This document shows positions 22,502-33,094 of a stretch of 64,000 nucleotides of DNA, piece by piece. Under the pieces are notes generated by a model that was given only the letters and a program-made list of their open reading frames with translations, ran no database searches and was not told where the DNA came from. Origin of the DNA: Cricetomys ansorgei (Eukaryota > Chordata > Mammalia > Rodentia > Nesomyidae); NCBI GenBank assembly GCA_026225945.1, contig JAMJFZ010000870.1, forward strand, positions 1 to 64,000, read 5' to 3'. Made by a program: the position numbers and the translations under genes. How positions within the stretch are numbered: position 1 is the stretch's first letter; each line of letters opens with the position of its first letter.

Positions 22502-22588
22502 CTCCTTCTCTTCTTCCTCGACGATTTCTTCTTTTTCTTTTTCCCCCTGGAGGAAGGTGGTGGTGTCAGGTCTCTGTCTTGAGACGCA
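22502..22588 (-). CDS. Srrm4: Srrm4 exon 3 (87 bp, first Lys-tract segment, symmetric phase 2)
   Basis: On the minus strand TTTCTTTCAG precedes the exon at 22589 and the donor GAG|GTGAGA follows at 22501. The first base completes a Ser codon from exon 2; 28 codons read ASQDRDLTPPPSSRG, then six lysines, then SSRKKRRR with the last Arg split into exon 4. This matches SRRM4, where human reads HDKDLTPPPSSRG and then the lysines, as I recall it. The acidic-proline spacer followed by a basic block is a probable nuclear localisation and interaction region. Reading through the donor gives AGG then TGA, an immediate stop. The Lys block and its SS-(R/K)K continuation resemble exon 4. Confidence 0.95.
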
Positions 22589-22794
22589 CTGAAAGAAAGG
22601 AAAAGTCACAGGTGAGAGCATCCCTGGGCTCCCTGGCCAGGGCTGTCGCTGCCAGAGGAAGGAAAGCACCCAGCTCCCTGGAGAACCAAGGACCCGTCGT
22701 GAACACCTAATTGCCACCTCATGGCTGATTCACTCAGACCCCGGTTTAAGCGTCTCTAACAAGGACTTAATGCCCACCTGATGAGACAGACACT

Positions 22795-23215
22795 GTAGTT
22801 ACCCCAACGCCAGTTGATTGCTTAAAACAGAGTTTATAGAGGTTAACTGCCCCTTAATAGATTTATTATTGAATTTGCAAATGGCTCACCCCGGTAAATA
22901 AATCACTTTAAAAATAATGAATCGGCAGTTGGCCCACTCCCTCCCCGATCCGTCCCGTCTACACTTCCTGCTGTAAATTTCACAGGAGGCGGAAGGCGTG
23001 TTAAGCGGGAGCCGATTATTAAAAGTGTGTTTGCTCGAGTCTAATGTGACGATATACGTATCTTAGCATTGCTTCGCAGAACCTCAAAACCCTCCACTGT
23101 TCAGGAATAATTATTTCCCGTTCAATTAAATCCAAACGCTCAGCCTGCGGTTAAAATGAAGGTAAGTTATCTTCTTTTATAATTGGGGCAGGCTCCGGGG
23201 ATTAAGGAGGAACGC
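22795..23215. promoter_or_regulatory. Srrm4: Candidate conserved non-coding element upstream of exon 3
   Basis: About 420 bp without recognisable repeats carry many homeodomain-type cores (CTTAATAGATTTATTATTGA, AAAAATAATGAATCGG, GAATAATTATTTCCC, TCAATTAAATCC, TATAATTGGGG) and two GATTA words (CCGATTATTA, GGGATTAAGG). CpGs such as GACGATATACGTATC persist, unusual for neutral rodent intron sequence. This looks like a neural or eye-type enhancer, but only by composition. Confidence 0.4.
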
Positions 23216-23699
23216 TATCCCGTAGCCCAGAGAGATGGCTGCGATTGAAAACGGCTTGTGAACGGAGGCATGGCGGCCCAGTTGGCCCTTACTGGGGTAA
23301 CTAGTATTATTATTTTAGAAGCAGCAACATTAGCACTGGTGTGTTTATTATGTCCCGAGAGTTTTCCATGTTTTGATATGTGATATTTAGAAGGCAGTGT
23401 GTTTGGAGGCCACAGGCCATTGGGGTGTTCTTCACCAGGTCTCACCACTTTTGTTTGTGTTTTGAGAAAGGATCTTTCACTGGCCTGGAACTCAACCAAG
23501 TAGGTGAGGCTGGGTGCCTAGTGTGACCAGTGGCCATCAGCGACCGGCTGCCTCCACTTCCCTAGGGCCTGGATTACAACTGTGGGCCGCCACGCCTCCC
23601 CTTTCTGCTTTCTTTTTCAACCTGGTCCCTGACCTGTACGTACAAAGCAGGGTACTTTGTTGAGAAAGCCTCCCACCCTCCATAGGAGACCAGTGATTC

Positions 23700-23830
23700 T
23701 TGCTATTTCAGTTCCCAGGTGAAGAAAAGGAGATCCAGAGAGCTGAGCTGACTCGCCCAGGGCCACATAGCCGGGAATCGTCTAAGCTGGGGTTCAAACC
23801 CATGTGATTCCAGCTCCAAGAGCTGCTTCA
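23700..23830 (-). mobile_element. MIR SINE, antisense
   Basis: AGAGAGCTGAGCTGACTCGC, CCAGGGCCACATAGCC and GGGGTTCAAACCCATGTGAT follow the reverse MIR consensus closely. Confidence 0.8.
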
Positions 23831-24007
23831 CAAAACCAGCTGCCTTCTAAAGACATTCGTGCGGCTGGTCGGATGGAAATGGCCCAGCTCTTTAGGACGT
23901 CATGGAACTCTGTCGTATTTCATTCCATTTGAAGACTGTGGATCACTGGGGTTGGCAGGAGGGCTGATAAGGGATTAAATGTAAGAGCCTCTGCTCCACC
24001 AACAAAT

Positions 24008-24009
<2 letters not shown>

Positions 24010-24065
<56 letters not shown>
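24010..24065. repeat. (AT)n microsatellite
   Basis: A pure alternating A/T tract of 56 bases, self-complementary and able to form cruciforms. Confidence 0.95.
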
Positions 24066-24070
<5 letters not shown>

Positions 24071-24984
24071 CAAGAGAGTCACTTTCAGCAAGTTAAAAAT
24101 AAACATCACAAGAATCAAGCCCTGGCTACTGAGTCACACCTACATGCTATAAAGCACACTAGACCATCCAGAAAAGGAGCCAGCTGCTTTTAAAGACACA
24201 GTGGGCCACTTCCAGCTTTCTTCCCCCAAAGTGTTCTCGACTCACGGAAAGAACCCAGTGAGCGCTGGCCAAATGACCGAGTGATGGATGGAGGAGCCCG
24301 GCTACGTGGGGAGCCATCTTGTTTCAAAGGAGCGCGACTCAGAGCAGCAGCTGCTGGGAACTTGGGAGTTGGGTGGGGAGTTAAAAAGTGTATCCAAAAT
24401 GAGGCAAGATTCCATTGTTAGGACCACGAGCTCTAACATCTAGACTTTTAAAGTCTAAGAGGCAAGGGATATGAGAACCAGCATCCTAGACTTGGGTTTA
24501 AATAATAGGATAAAATGGGAAAGCCTTTACATTCAGTAGAACTGAAGTCTGGGAGTAATTACAACCAACCAGTCCCTCCGTAGTGTCCCAAAGCCTTCAC
24601 ACACCAGGATCCACGTTTCCCCATCTCTTCTCCCTACCCTGGTTCTATGAAGTGTGCTACGCAGGGGTTGGGTACACAATGCTTGCAGACACTGGCGTTT
24701 CCTGTATGGTGGTCAGTGACAGCAGTCAGTTCATAGGGGCTAAGGGCATACATTGTGAAAGCAGCAGAGGCTAAGCACACACGGATGACGCTAAGTACTC
24801 AGTCACATGTCTAGTTGTAGAATGTGCTGTGGTTAAGGGTGTGATCACGGCTCCACACACATACAGGCTGAACCTGCAGAGGTTTAAGGTGAAGAAAACA
24901 GCGTAGGAAATGATGGTTCTGGAAACACACACCTGGATCGACACCCGAGTCCCCTTCCTAGCTCAGAGATTTTCTAAGTTGTAC

Positions 24985-25470
24985 AGCCATCATCTAAGAG
25001 GTGGGCATTAAACCAGGTACCTGGGTCATAACGTTTGCCGTCACGTGACTCGGTGGGGCGCTGAGTACATTTGTAGTTAAGGGGTTGTGTGACAGTCACA
25101 CGCCGCCTGGCATCATTCCAGCTGACGAGATGGTGGTCCCATCAGATGGTAACGGACTGAAAAACTATCGACTTGCGGCCTGGCAACATGGGGTGTTACT
25201 CGCGCATGCGTGGCCATGCTGAGGGGCAATCTCCTGCGTGTCCAGTCAGGGAAGATACGGCGCGAACAGTTATGTGCGGGACCTAATGCTTGATCATGAT
25301 ATCAAAGCGCTGGCTTATGTAGCCGCTCTTTTTATTATCGGAGCCTAAAGAAACGTCTGCTTACAGCGGAGCCCTTTCTACTTCAGTGTCTGCTGCGTCC
25401 CTTGGCTTCGTCGTTTGGCTCCTGTGAATAAAACCTGTGCTGTTTCCTTCGCCGCTGCCCGCAGAGCTGT
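24985..25470 (+). mobile_element. Ancient CpG-rich interspersed repeat, family name not recalled
   Basis: GCTGACGAGATGGTGGTCCC, ATCAGATGGTAACGGACTGA, AAAACTATCGACTTGCG, TGTTACTCGCGCATGCGTGG, then TTATGTGCGGGACCTAATGC follow in order a repeat that I remember from primate genomes (GCTGATGAGATGATGGTCCC, AAAAATTCCTATCGCC, ATTACTCACGTGTTTGTGG, ATTATGTACAGTACATAATA). The shared order suggests an old mammalian element, moderately decayed. Borders are approximate. Confidence 0.5.
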
Positions 25471-25919
25471 AGGCTAACCACGGATGTGCAGACGTGACGC
25501 ACGGCTCAGGTGCAGACTGTGCTGTGTCTTCTGGGTTTGTGTAAGTCTCCCCTTAGGTGTTTGGACAACAAGATCTTCTGAGGACAGACTCTTCGGAACG
25601 TGTCCGGTCATTAAGTATAATCGGTATGATTTCTCTTATCACTAATATGATGGTTTACTTAGCATAATAATTACCACAATAATTGCCATCATTGCTGTGG
25701 TTTTTAACTCCTCAGAGACTCGGTCACAGAGGAAGAGAGGCCCAGACACAGTGTAGGGCTCAGTTAATTACTATTGTTTTTTCTTTTAGATGTTCATGTC
25801 TAGAATCTTCTCTCTTGGCTCTCTGATGCTCTTGACTAGCATTTTCCTATCTTTTCTTTCTTTCTTTCCTTTTTTGAGGGTATCCTATGCCCTAGACCTG
25901 CCAGCACCCACACGTACCT

Positions 25920-26275
25920 GTTATGGTTTGAATCTGAAATGTCCCCACAGCTCCTGTCTGAACTCTGCTTCCCTGGCTGCTGCAGCCATCTTGGGGAGGC
26001 CACGCGAGCTTTAGGAGTTGGACCCTGCTTGATGGAAGTAGGTCACCAGAGGTGGGCCTTGGAAGGTTAGACCTGGCCCGGTTCTGGTCTAGCTCCCTCC
26101 CTGCACTCTGTCCTGGCCATCTGCAGTCACCTCACACCCTAACCACCAACGAGGGGGCAATTCCTTTAGACCTTACCCACCACGATCACTAGAAATACCT
26201 CTGAAACAAGGAGCCGAGAGAAACCTTTCCTCCCACGCTCTCTTTCTGTCAGGTACTCTGGTTACTAGTACCTGC
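25920..26275 (+). mobile_element. LTR-like repeat (MaLR-type text)
   Basis: It opens TGTTATGGTTTGAATCTGAA and continues ATGTCCCCACAGCTC, TTGGGGAGGCCACGCGAGC, TTTAGGAGTTGGACCCTGC, GAAGTAGGTCACCAGAGGTG, then near the end AACCTTTCCTCCCACG and TCTGTCAGGTACTCTGGTTA. This order is typical of old rodent retroviral-like LTRs. No internal coding region accompanies it, so it would be a solo LTR. Confidence 0.55.
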
Positions 26276-26380
26276 CAAGGTGCCTGATCTATTTCAGTCC
26301 TTGCCCTGACCTTCAGAAGGAGACAGCCCTATTCCCATTACAGCTGTTTGACTGAGGTGTGGACTTGCGTTCAAAATGTG

Positions 26381-26513
26381 ACACACACACGTACACACAC
26401 ACACACACACACACATACACAAAAGTGCACACATGTACACACACACACGGACATACACACACGCATGCACACAGGTACACACACGCGTGCACGCGCACAC
26501 ACACACACACACA
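26381..26513. repeat. (CA)n-rich compound microsatellite
   Basis: CA units predominate with interspersed GTACA, GCATGCA and GCGCG words, all alternating purine-pyrimidine and therefore Z-DNA-prone. Confidence 0.9.
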
Positions 26514-26802
26514 AGTTTCATGCTGTGTACGTGCAATAAAAAGATGGAGCAGTAAAGAGAGATGGGTATCTTGGGATTGCCAGCCAGCCAGCCAGCCTAA
26601 CCTACTGGTGAGCCCTGTGAGAGAGCCCTTGGTTCCTGTGAGAGACCCCTTCTCAGAATACAAGGTGGGAAGAGCCTGAGGAATAGCACCTGCGTGATCT
26701 CTGGCTTCTGCACACCCTGGACTACCCCAGCGTGCACCTACACACACACACACACACGGTGGTGTTATGAGCATATTCAGATGAGACAATAGCGGTGAGC
26801 AA

Positions 26803-26863
26803 CTCCTGTCAAAGGGTAGGTCAGCCCCTAAAGGGGTCTCTACCCACAGGCTGAGAACTGCTG
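26803..26863 (+). mobile_element. URR1-like element, 3' fragment
   Basis: CTCCTGTCAAAGGGTAGG, CCCTAAAGGGGTCTCTACCC and ACAGGCTGAGAACTGCTG match the end of the complete copies. Confidence 0.7.
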
Positions 26864-27464
26864 AGTTACGGTTAAAAAAGACAGGAGCTTACTCGTTTAG
26901 TACGTTTTTGACTATTTAGTGTGTCTTTGTACGTGCACACGTGTACATGTGTGGCGGCGCGTGTGGAGACCAGAGGACAACCTGCAGGGGTTGGTTCTTT
27001 CCTCCTACCACAGAGGGCCCCAGGTTCTACTCCAGGTCAGCAGGTTGCCAGCCAGCCAGCATCTTTACCTTGCTGTCCCCAGACTAGAGTTTAAGACCAA
27101 CTGGTTGCTGTATCTTGGTCATCGTGTCACCTTATGAGTCTCAGTGAATGCCACTTCTGGGTGTTGGTCTAGAGCAGTGTCTGTCATCCAGTGGTGACTG
27201 AAAAGCCGTGCTAAATAACTGAGCTACGGAATGACTGCAAAAGTCTGAAACTCAGGACACCTTTCGGGTTGAAATTCTTGCTTGAGGCTCACTGTGTATG
27301 AGAATCGCCAGGCCAGAGAGAAGCTCTATCACTGACTGTAAGACCGTCGCCACAGCCAAGGACCTGCGTGGTAGTTAAGCTCGAATATCAACGTCATCGG
27401 ATTGAGTGACGCCCGGAAGACTGGTCAAGTACACTTGTGGGTGTGTCTGCGAGGGTATTTCCAG

Positions 27465-27775
27465 AGACGATTGACAAGGGAATATATATAAGGAGAGAAG
27501 ACTTCCCCTGAATGTGGGTGTCATCACCCAGTGTTTGGTAGGCCTGGAAATAAGGTAGAAAAAGGGAGAGGCCCACCCAGGGAAGGGGTGTAAAGACCCC
27601 ACTACTTTCTCTCTCTCTCCTTCCCTCCCCATACACCGTCACAGAAACAACAGAGCCACGTGACAACAGAGCCACGTGACCGTGGAGCAAGACCTCCGAA
27701 GCCGTGAGCCAAAAATAACTTCCTTCATGTTGTTTTCTCAAGTATCTGTCACACCGACAGGAAACTAACTCACAC
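27465..27775 (+). mobile_element. LTR-like repeat 3' half with duplicated E-box
   Basis: CTGAATGTGGGTGTCATCAC at the start, and CCGTGAGCCAAAAATAACTT, CCTTCATGTTGTTTTCTCAA, GTATCTGTCACACC at the end, follow a common rodent LTR-like repeat. Inside, a 16-bp unit ending CCACGTG is tandemly duplicated at 27647-27678, giving two CACGTG sites 16 bp apart. Confidence 0.5.
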
Positions 27776-28052
27776 AGGCTGAGTCCAGCCTGCCTCCTGG
27801 TTTTATAAATACCTTGTCATTAGAACTCCAGTACACCCATTCAGTTCCCGGACAGACATAGCTGGGACATCAGCCATTGGATTCACAGACTTAAAACACC
27901 GGCTGTCTGGCCCACTACAGAAACAATGTTAGCGCCTGACTCAAGCCCTCAAAGGGGAACTTGACAGGGAGAAGGGGTCACAGAGGCCCACTTTATCTCC
28001 ACACGCTCAGCTCGAACTTGCAGTTGGCTTGAGAGGAGACGCGGCATCTCAC

Positions 28053-28199
28053 CTGTGTGCTCTGGCAGGCCCCAGCTCCCTGCAGGACTTGTCTCTTCCC
28101 CAGCTGTTGGTACCAAAGGCCTCAGTGGCCAGATGTTGGCCCAGCTTTTCTGAAGGTCCATCCTGGGCTGGGACCAGGAGGTTGCTCTGGGGCTCTGTC
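28053..28199 (-). CDS. Srrm4: Srrm4 exon 2 (147 bp, N-terminal region, symmetric phase 2)
   Basis: On the minus strand a strong pyrimidine tract and CCCTGCAG precede the exon at 28200; the donor CAG|GTGAGA follows at 28052. One base completes an Arg codon begun in exon 1, then 48 codons read TEPQSNLLVPAQDGPSEKLG, then QHLATEAFGTNSWGRDKSC and RELGPARAH, with the last two bases completed to Ser by exon 3. This is the most diagnostic part of the protein for SRRM4: human has PVVPAQDGPSEKLGQHLATE in memory. It would be roughly residues 44-93. The segment is hydrophilic and probably disordered, with no transmembrane or zinc motif. The Lys-Pro segment that precedes it in the protein was not found in the window, so exon 1 lies further upstream. 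Reading through the donor gives an immediate TGA. Confidence 0.95.
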
Positions 28200-30394
28200 C
28201 TGCAGGGGAAGAAAGAAGGAGGTAAAAGCGTTAGGATATTTGGAGTCATTTTATTAACTAGTCAGACCTGAGATTCGTCTCGCCTCCTTTGCTAGACCGA
28301 AATCATTAGTTATCGACGGTCTTCTTTCCCTGAGTGGCGTGTGTGTATGTGAGGTCCTTTCCAGTTCAAGGCAGCCAAGATCCATGTGTCTTGTCTGCCT
28401 TTCTTTTCTTCTGCCTCAGTGACTTTGAAGACTACATACTCCGAAGGCTGAAGCCACTTGGAGGAGGAGAGACATCTGAACTACAGCTGATTCTGTGGGA
28501 GCGGAACGGAGTAGATGAGGTTACCCGGTTCACGGCTGCAGTACGCTACACTGACTAAAATACAGAAGAGGCTTGGAAACCAGCACTCACTCCCTCCCTG
28601 AAGACACTGGGCTGAGTATGGAGGAACCCATGCTCTGCCTCCCCCCTCCTCATTTAAACTCTATTTCTCTGCATTATCTGTCTCCTCCTATCATTTTGTC
28701 TTCTCATTGACCAGCAGTCAGACAAGCTCCAAAGGTATTAGATGGAGAAACTTGATGAACAGATCGTAAGTATACACGCGTCCTTCTCGAGCAGTACATG
28801 AAACCTGGCATTGTCCTGCTCTCTCCCGCTCGGGGCACGAGCCATCCTCTAACCCAACGGATCCATGCGCTGTATGCTACCCGACTGTTAGCCACTCCGT
28901 AGTTATCGTTAGCAGATTAACTTACAAAGTACTAGAGTACTACGTCCAATGCTTACTTTTTGTACTCGATAATGGCCCTAAGGCACAAGAGAGTAACACC
29001 AAACATCTGAAGATAACAGAAGAGAGACATTTTCATTTTATGAGACGGGAAGAGCACAGTGCGGTATTTTAGGAGAGAGAGAACATTTATAGAATATTAT
29101 TCCTCCATTTCATCATCATTGTTAAAATCACACTATACCTAATTTATAATTAAATTTTTTCATAGGTTTGCATATAAAGGAAAAAAACACAGTATGGACA
29201 GTGCTCGGTCCTAAACTAGGTTCCAGGAATCCACCATGGTCTTTGGAATTATTCTTACTGGATATTCGAGAAGGATTCAACGCTTGGATTTGAACACAGC
29301 TCTCTCCCGTCTAGCATCTGTAGTACCTACAACCAGCCCCTGGGCCCTGAGTTCCAAGGCCCTCAGCAGTAAAACAGGCAACACCATTGGTCCCTGGACG
29401 GTTGGCTTGGCATGAGGACAGACAGATAACTCATGCCAACCAAACGAAAAAAAATTAATCTTGCTTTTGCTTTATTGTATATCACATGATCTGGTGTCTC
29501 TTACAGTAGGTGAGGTCACCTACTTGGGATAGTAGTTCCTTCCCACTGAAGGCTGAAGATTCCCTTCTGCCAAACAATACTTGGTGTACCTCGCCTATCT
29601 GAGCCCCAGGAAGGGACAAGAAGTTGCCTAGCCACTCCATCTTTGAGGAGCCTGTTGCTCAAAGTCTAGGATCCAAACAGAAAGGAGTCAGCAGCTTGAG
29701 GGTCTCAGGTGTGTCTGAGCTCATCCTGCTTTGCGATTCCAGGCCAAGCATCAACCAAAGGAATCAGCTCTTCTGCATCTGGCCCTAGACGTCGTGCACC
29801 AATGCCAGTTTCATGACTTAGGATGAATGCATCTGGTAAGTTCTCTGATCTTTAGGATTTCCAGGGAGGGAGCTAAACCCAGTTAATAGGGAAGCAAGGG
29901 CAGAACAACATCCATCTCTTCCAGCCACTTCTTGGTTCATCCCCAGAAGCAGAGCTGGGAGTCTCTGCCAGCCAAGGAGGAATGGAGTTTCTAATCAAGG
30001 CTGCCTTTTGATTGGCCCAGGCTAACCTGCATTCATTAACTCCGAATCTCAGTGCTGGTTCTCCGTGTGGGGATGCAGTGACCCAGTCAGGGATGCGACT
30101 GTGACCGTGAAGTTTATATCCAGAGGGGCAGAGGAGACCATTAGCACTTACGTATGAAAAATGAATGTGACCAGTTTTGATGAGGATAGAGTAGAAGACA
30201 CGTTGGCTGAGCAACAGCGAGAGGGAACTCGCAGGGCTAACATTCAGAATGAGGTCGCCTAATGTGTTCACGGATTGACTGACAGTACTGCCAGCCATAC
30301 TCTCTCCCCTGGTATATTGGGTGGACGTAGTGACTGCCTTGTCATGAGCACAATGAAATAAGTGATCATTGATGACTTTTGAACCACGTCACAA

Positions 30395-30680
30395 GGTAGC
30401 ATCTGTCCTTGCTAAGGACCATCATCTACCATGTTGTAAGAACACTCAGCCCCACGGAGGGGCCGGCTGCCGACAGCCAGTACCGACATCCGGCCATCTG
30501 AGTGAGCGCGTGGACGTGAGCCCTCTAGAACACAATGAGCTTCTGGCTCAGGACGCAGCCCTTGCGGCATCCGACGACAACCTCACGAGATGAACCGAGC
30601 CAGAACCACACAGCCGCATTCCCAACTCACAGAGACACAGCTGCTCACTGGGGTCGGGAGGGATACTTTTTGTACACTAA
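30395..30680 (+). mobile_element. MLT1-like (MaLR) LTR
   Basis: GTAAGAACACTCAGCCCCAC, CGACAGCCAGTACCGACATC, CATCTGAGTGAGCGCGTGGA, GACAACCTCACGAGATGAAC, CGAGCCAGAACCACACAGCC and CCCAACTCACAGAGACAC reproduce the MLT1 LTR order. CpGs are unusually frequent for so old a repeat. Confidence 0.75.
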
Positions 30681-31084
30681 CGCATCCCTTCTGCACAGGT
30701 GTCTGCAGAAAAGGGGCGCGGGGTGCGTGCCGGTGGAAAGATTCAAGTTCAAAGACCTCGGCACGTGCAGGAACGGCCGCTCTAAGACCAGACACAGCCT
30801 TTGCAGCGCTTTCTGAGGAGGAGGCAACAGAGCTGAGGACTTTCCGTGACTGTGTGCTGGGAGATACGCCGCCCTGTTCTTTTTCTCCGATAGCACGAGT
30901 CCCAGACTTCTGGACTGGGATACCCCACTGGGAAATCTTCAGTAAGCCATACAGAAATATAATAAGTTCTACCAGGTGCAGATGGGAAGGACAGGGTCCT
31001 CCGTGATAGAACATTCAAGACGTTATCTTAGACGTCCTAACAATTCGCAGCTCAGCTTTCCCTTGCCTCCCGCTCTCTACCTCT

Positions 31085-31350
31085 TGTCTGTGTATACGCA
31101 TACACGTGTGCACGCACACGCCTGGGAGCCACAAGTCAACCTCGGGCTGCCATTCTGAGACAGAGCCTCTCACTGGGGCTTGGGGCTTGCTGTCCAGTGA
31201 GTTCCAGGCATCTTCCTGTCTGCCCCACCCCCCAAACTGGGATTTCAGGGATGTGTCACCACGCCCAGATTTCGATACGGTGCTAGGGATAGAATTCAGG
31301 TTGTCACACTTGTAAAGAAGGCACCCAAGTAGCTGAGCCATCTCCCAGCT
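31085..31350 (+). mobile_element. B4-like SINE
   Basis: TCTGAGACAGAGCCTCTCAC, CAGTGAGTTCCAGGCATCTT, GGGATTTCAGGGATGTGTCA, GGTGCTAGGGATAGAATTCA and AGCTGAGCCATCTCCC follow the rodent B4 consensus; an alternating CA/TG leader precedes it. Confidence 0.75.
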
Positions 31351-31370
31351 CTGCTTAGCCTTCTTAAAAA

Positions 31371-31371
<1 letters not shown>

Positions 31372-31406
<35 letters not shown>
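31372..31406. repeat. (GA)n microsatellite
   Basis: GA units with one AAAG interruption. Confidence 0.9.
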
Positions 31407-31589
31407 TGCGCTCAGAGTCCTACATCTCCCAAGCTTGGCACAGTATCAAAGGCTCTGAATAAGATCCTAGGACCCACTGTGGACGTATTGATGAGCGTCC
31501 CAAAGGGGTAGACCCAGCAATCTACATGCTCAAGGGTCATCCCAGGTAACGCAGCCATTTGTCAGATCAAACACAAAATCCAAAGGCCA

Positions 31590-31870
31590 GTACGATTGGC
31601 CTCAGTCCATCTCCTGCTCCTTTTCCCCGTCTATCTATTGTTCTAGCCACGTGGCCTTCCTACTGTTTCTCAAATAGGTCAAAAGCTTTCCTGCCTCGGG
31701 GCCTTTGCACTGACTGTTCCCTGCACCTGGCATGCAGCTCCCGCAGTAGCTTGCCTGCCCATCTCCTCAGCCTCGTCCAAGGTCACCTTTGCAGAGAGAA
31801 CCATCCCCTCTTCACCTGCGGGAGGGGCCTCGGGGCCTGCTGCCTCCCTCTACCCGGATCATTTCATATG
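31590..31870 (+). mobile_element. L2 LINE 3' end
   Basis: ACTGTTTCTCAAATAGGTCA, AAGCTTTCCTGCCTCGGGGC, CTTTGCACTGACTGTTCCCT and GCACCTGGCATGCAGCTCCC give the best L2 3'-end match in the window. Confidence 0.8.
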
Positions 31871-33058
31871 TCTGGGTAACGGACTGTCTTCTGGGTGAGA
31901 TGTGAGTTCTTGAGATAGGGACCGGTCTCCTTACCATCAAATCATCAGAGTTTAAGGGCGTGTCTCTTTGTCGACGAAGGGATGGATGGACAAACAGATG
32001 GACTCTGGTGTCCGAACCTACATGGAAACTGTAGATCAGGCTTGACCTCCTTAAAGGTGATGAGTTCACAGGAGGAAGAGACTGTGAAACACCACAGCTC
32101 TCCAACCACCCAGACCTGAACTGCAGGCCCCACCCACATGTCTTCCCCGTTTCCAGTTTTACATCTTTCCAGGGTTTCTGCTGAAACATACCCATAGCTG
32201 CCTGCCCCCCCCCCCACATACTTATTCAATGCCGAGCTGTTGTTTTTGTTTGTTTATTTTTAATACTTAAAAGAAGCAAGATCTCCAGGGGACACCTGAG
32301 ACGGGGAGTCAGGGGTCGGCAGGCACACTCCACTTCGCAGAGGGAAGGGAGAAGCCACTGGTACCTAGTTCCTTCCTCGAGGCCTTCTTCCTCCCTGCAT
32401 TTCTGCTAATCAGAGGCCTGGCACTGATGTGCTGCTGCCCGTAGTCATGGCAACGAGCAGCCGATTTCTAGTCTCTGATAAGAGTCAGGGATGAACTTTC
32501 TACAAAACTCTCTACGATGCCTAGGTCCCTAGCCACTGGCTGGCTTGCTTCTCCATCAAAGCTTCTGGGGACGGAGTGGTGTTTCCAACCACTCCCAACA
32601 AAGAGCTCATTTGGCCCAGGGATGGAGGCTAATCCTCGAAACCCCAGCCCTAGGCGGAGTTAACACAGTTTCAGAATCAGACAAGGCTCAAGCAGGAGCG
32701 CTTCAGAGCTAGGACACCTCTGTGGAAAATGGGGAAACTGAGGTCCCAAGACACGAGAGGGTTGCCCAGGGCTACATTGTCACTCATGACGAGCCATATG
32801 TGCAGCTGAGGCCTTTTGTCCCCTTGGCTGGGGCTCTTTCTGCATCCCTTGGGCATAACGGCTGCTTGTATCTATTAAGCATCTACTGAATGCAGGACAT
32901 CAGGAGAAATACTTGCCTCTCTCTCTCTTCATCTCGTTGTAGAAACCCACCAGTGGGTGTGGACACTTCCACTAAGACTGTGGAGGAACTGAGACCTGGA
33001 GATGGAAATATCCAGCCAGAGAACCAGCAGCGTGGGCTATTTATATTAAAACATCAAC

Positions 33059-33094
<36 letters not shown>

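Larger units (their letters stand above)
22589..28052 (-). other. Srrm4: Intron 2 of Srrm4 (5464 bp)
   Basis: The intron holds an AT-rich, CpG-containing repeat-free block just upstream of exon 3 (22795-23215), a B4-like fragment (about 23445-23605), an antisense MIR-like piece (23700-23830), an AT dinucleotide tract (24010-24065), an ancient CpG-rich repeat (24985-25470), LTR-like sequence (25920-26275 and 27465-27775), a CA-rich array (26381-26513), a URR1-like 3' fragment (26803-26863) and a degraded B3-like SINE at about 26915-27135. Confidence 0.85.

Noticed and set aside
30583..31014. 143-codon minus-strand and 138-codon plus-strand open frames
   Set aside because: They overlap the MLT1-like LTR and adjacent CpG-rich sequence on opposite strands and show no domain; chance frames.
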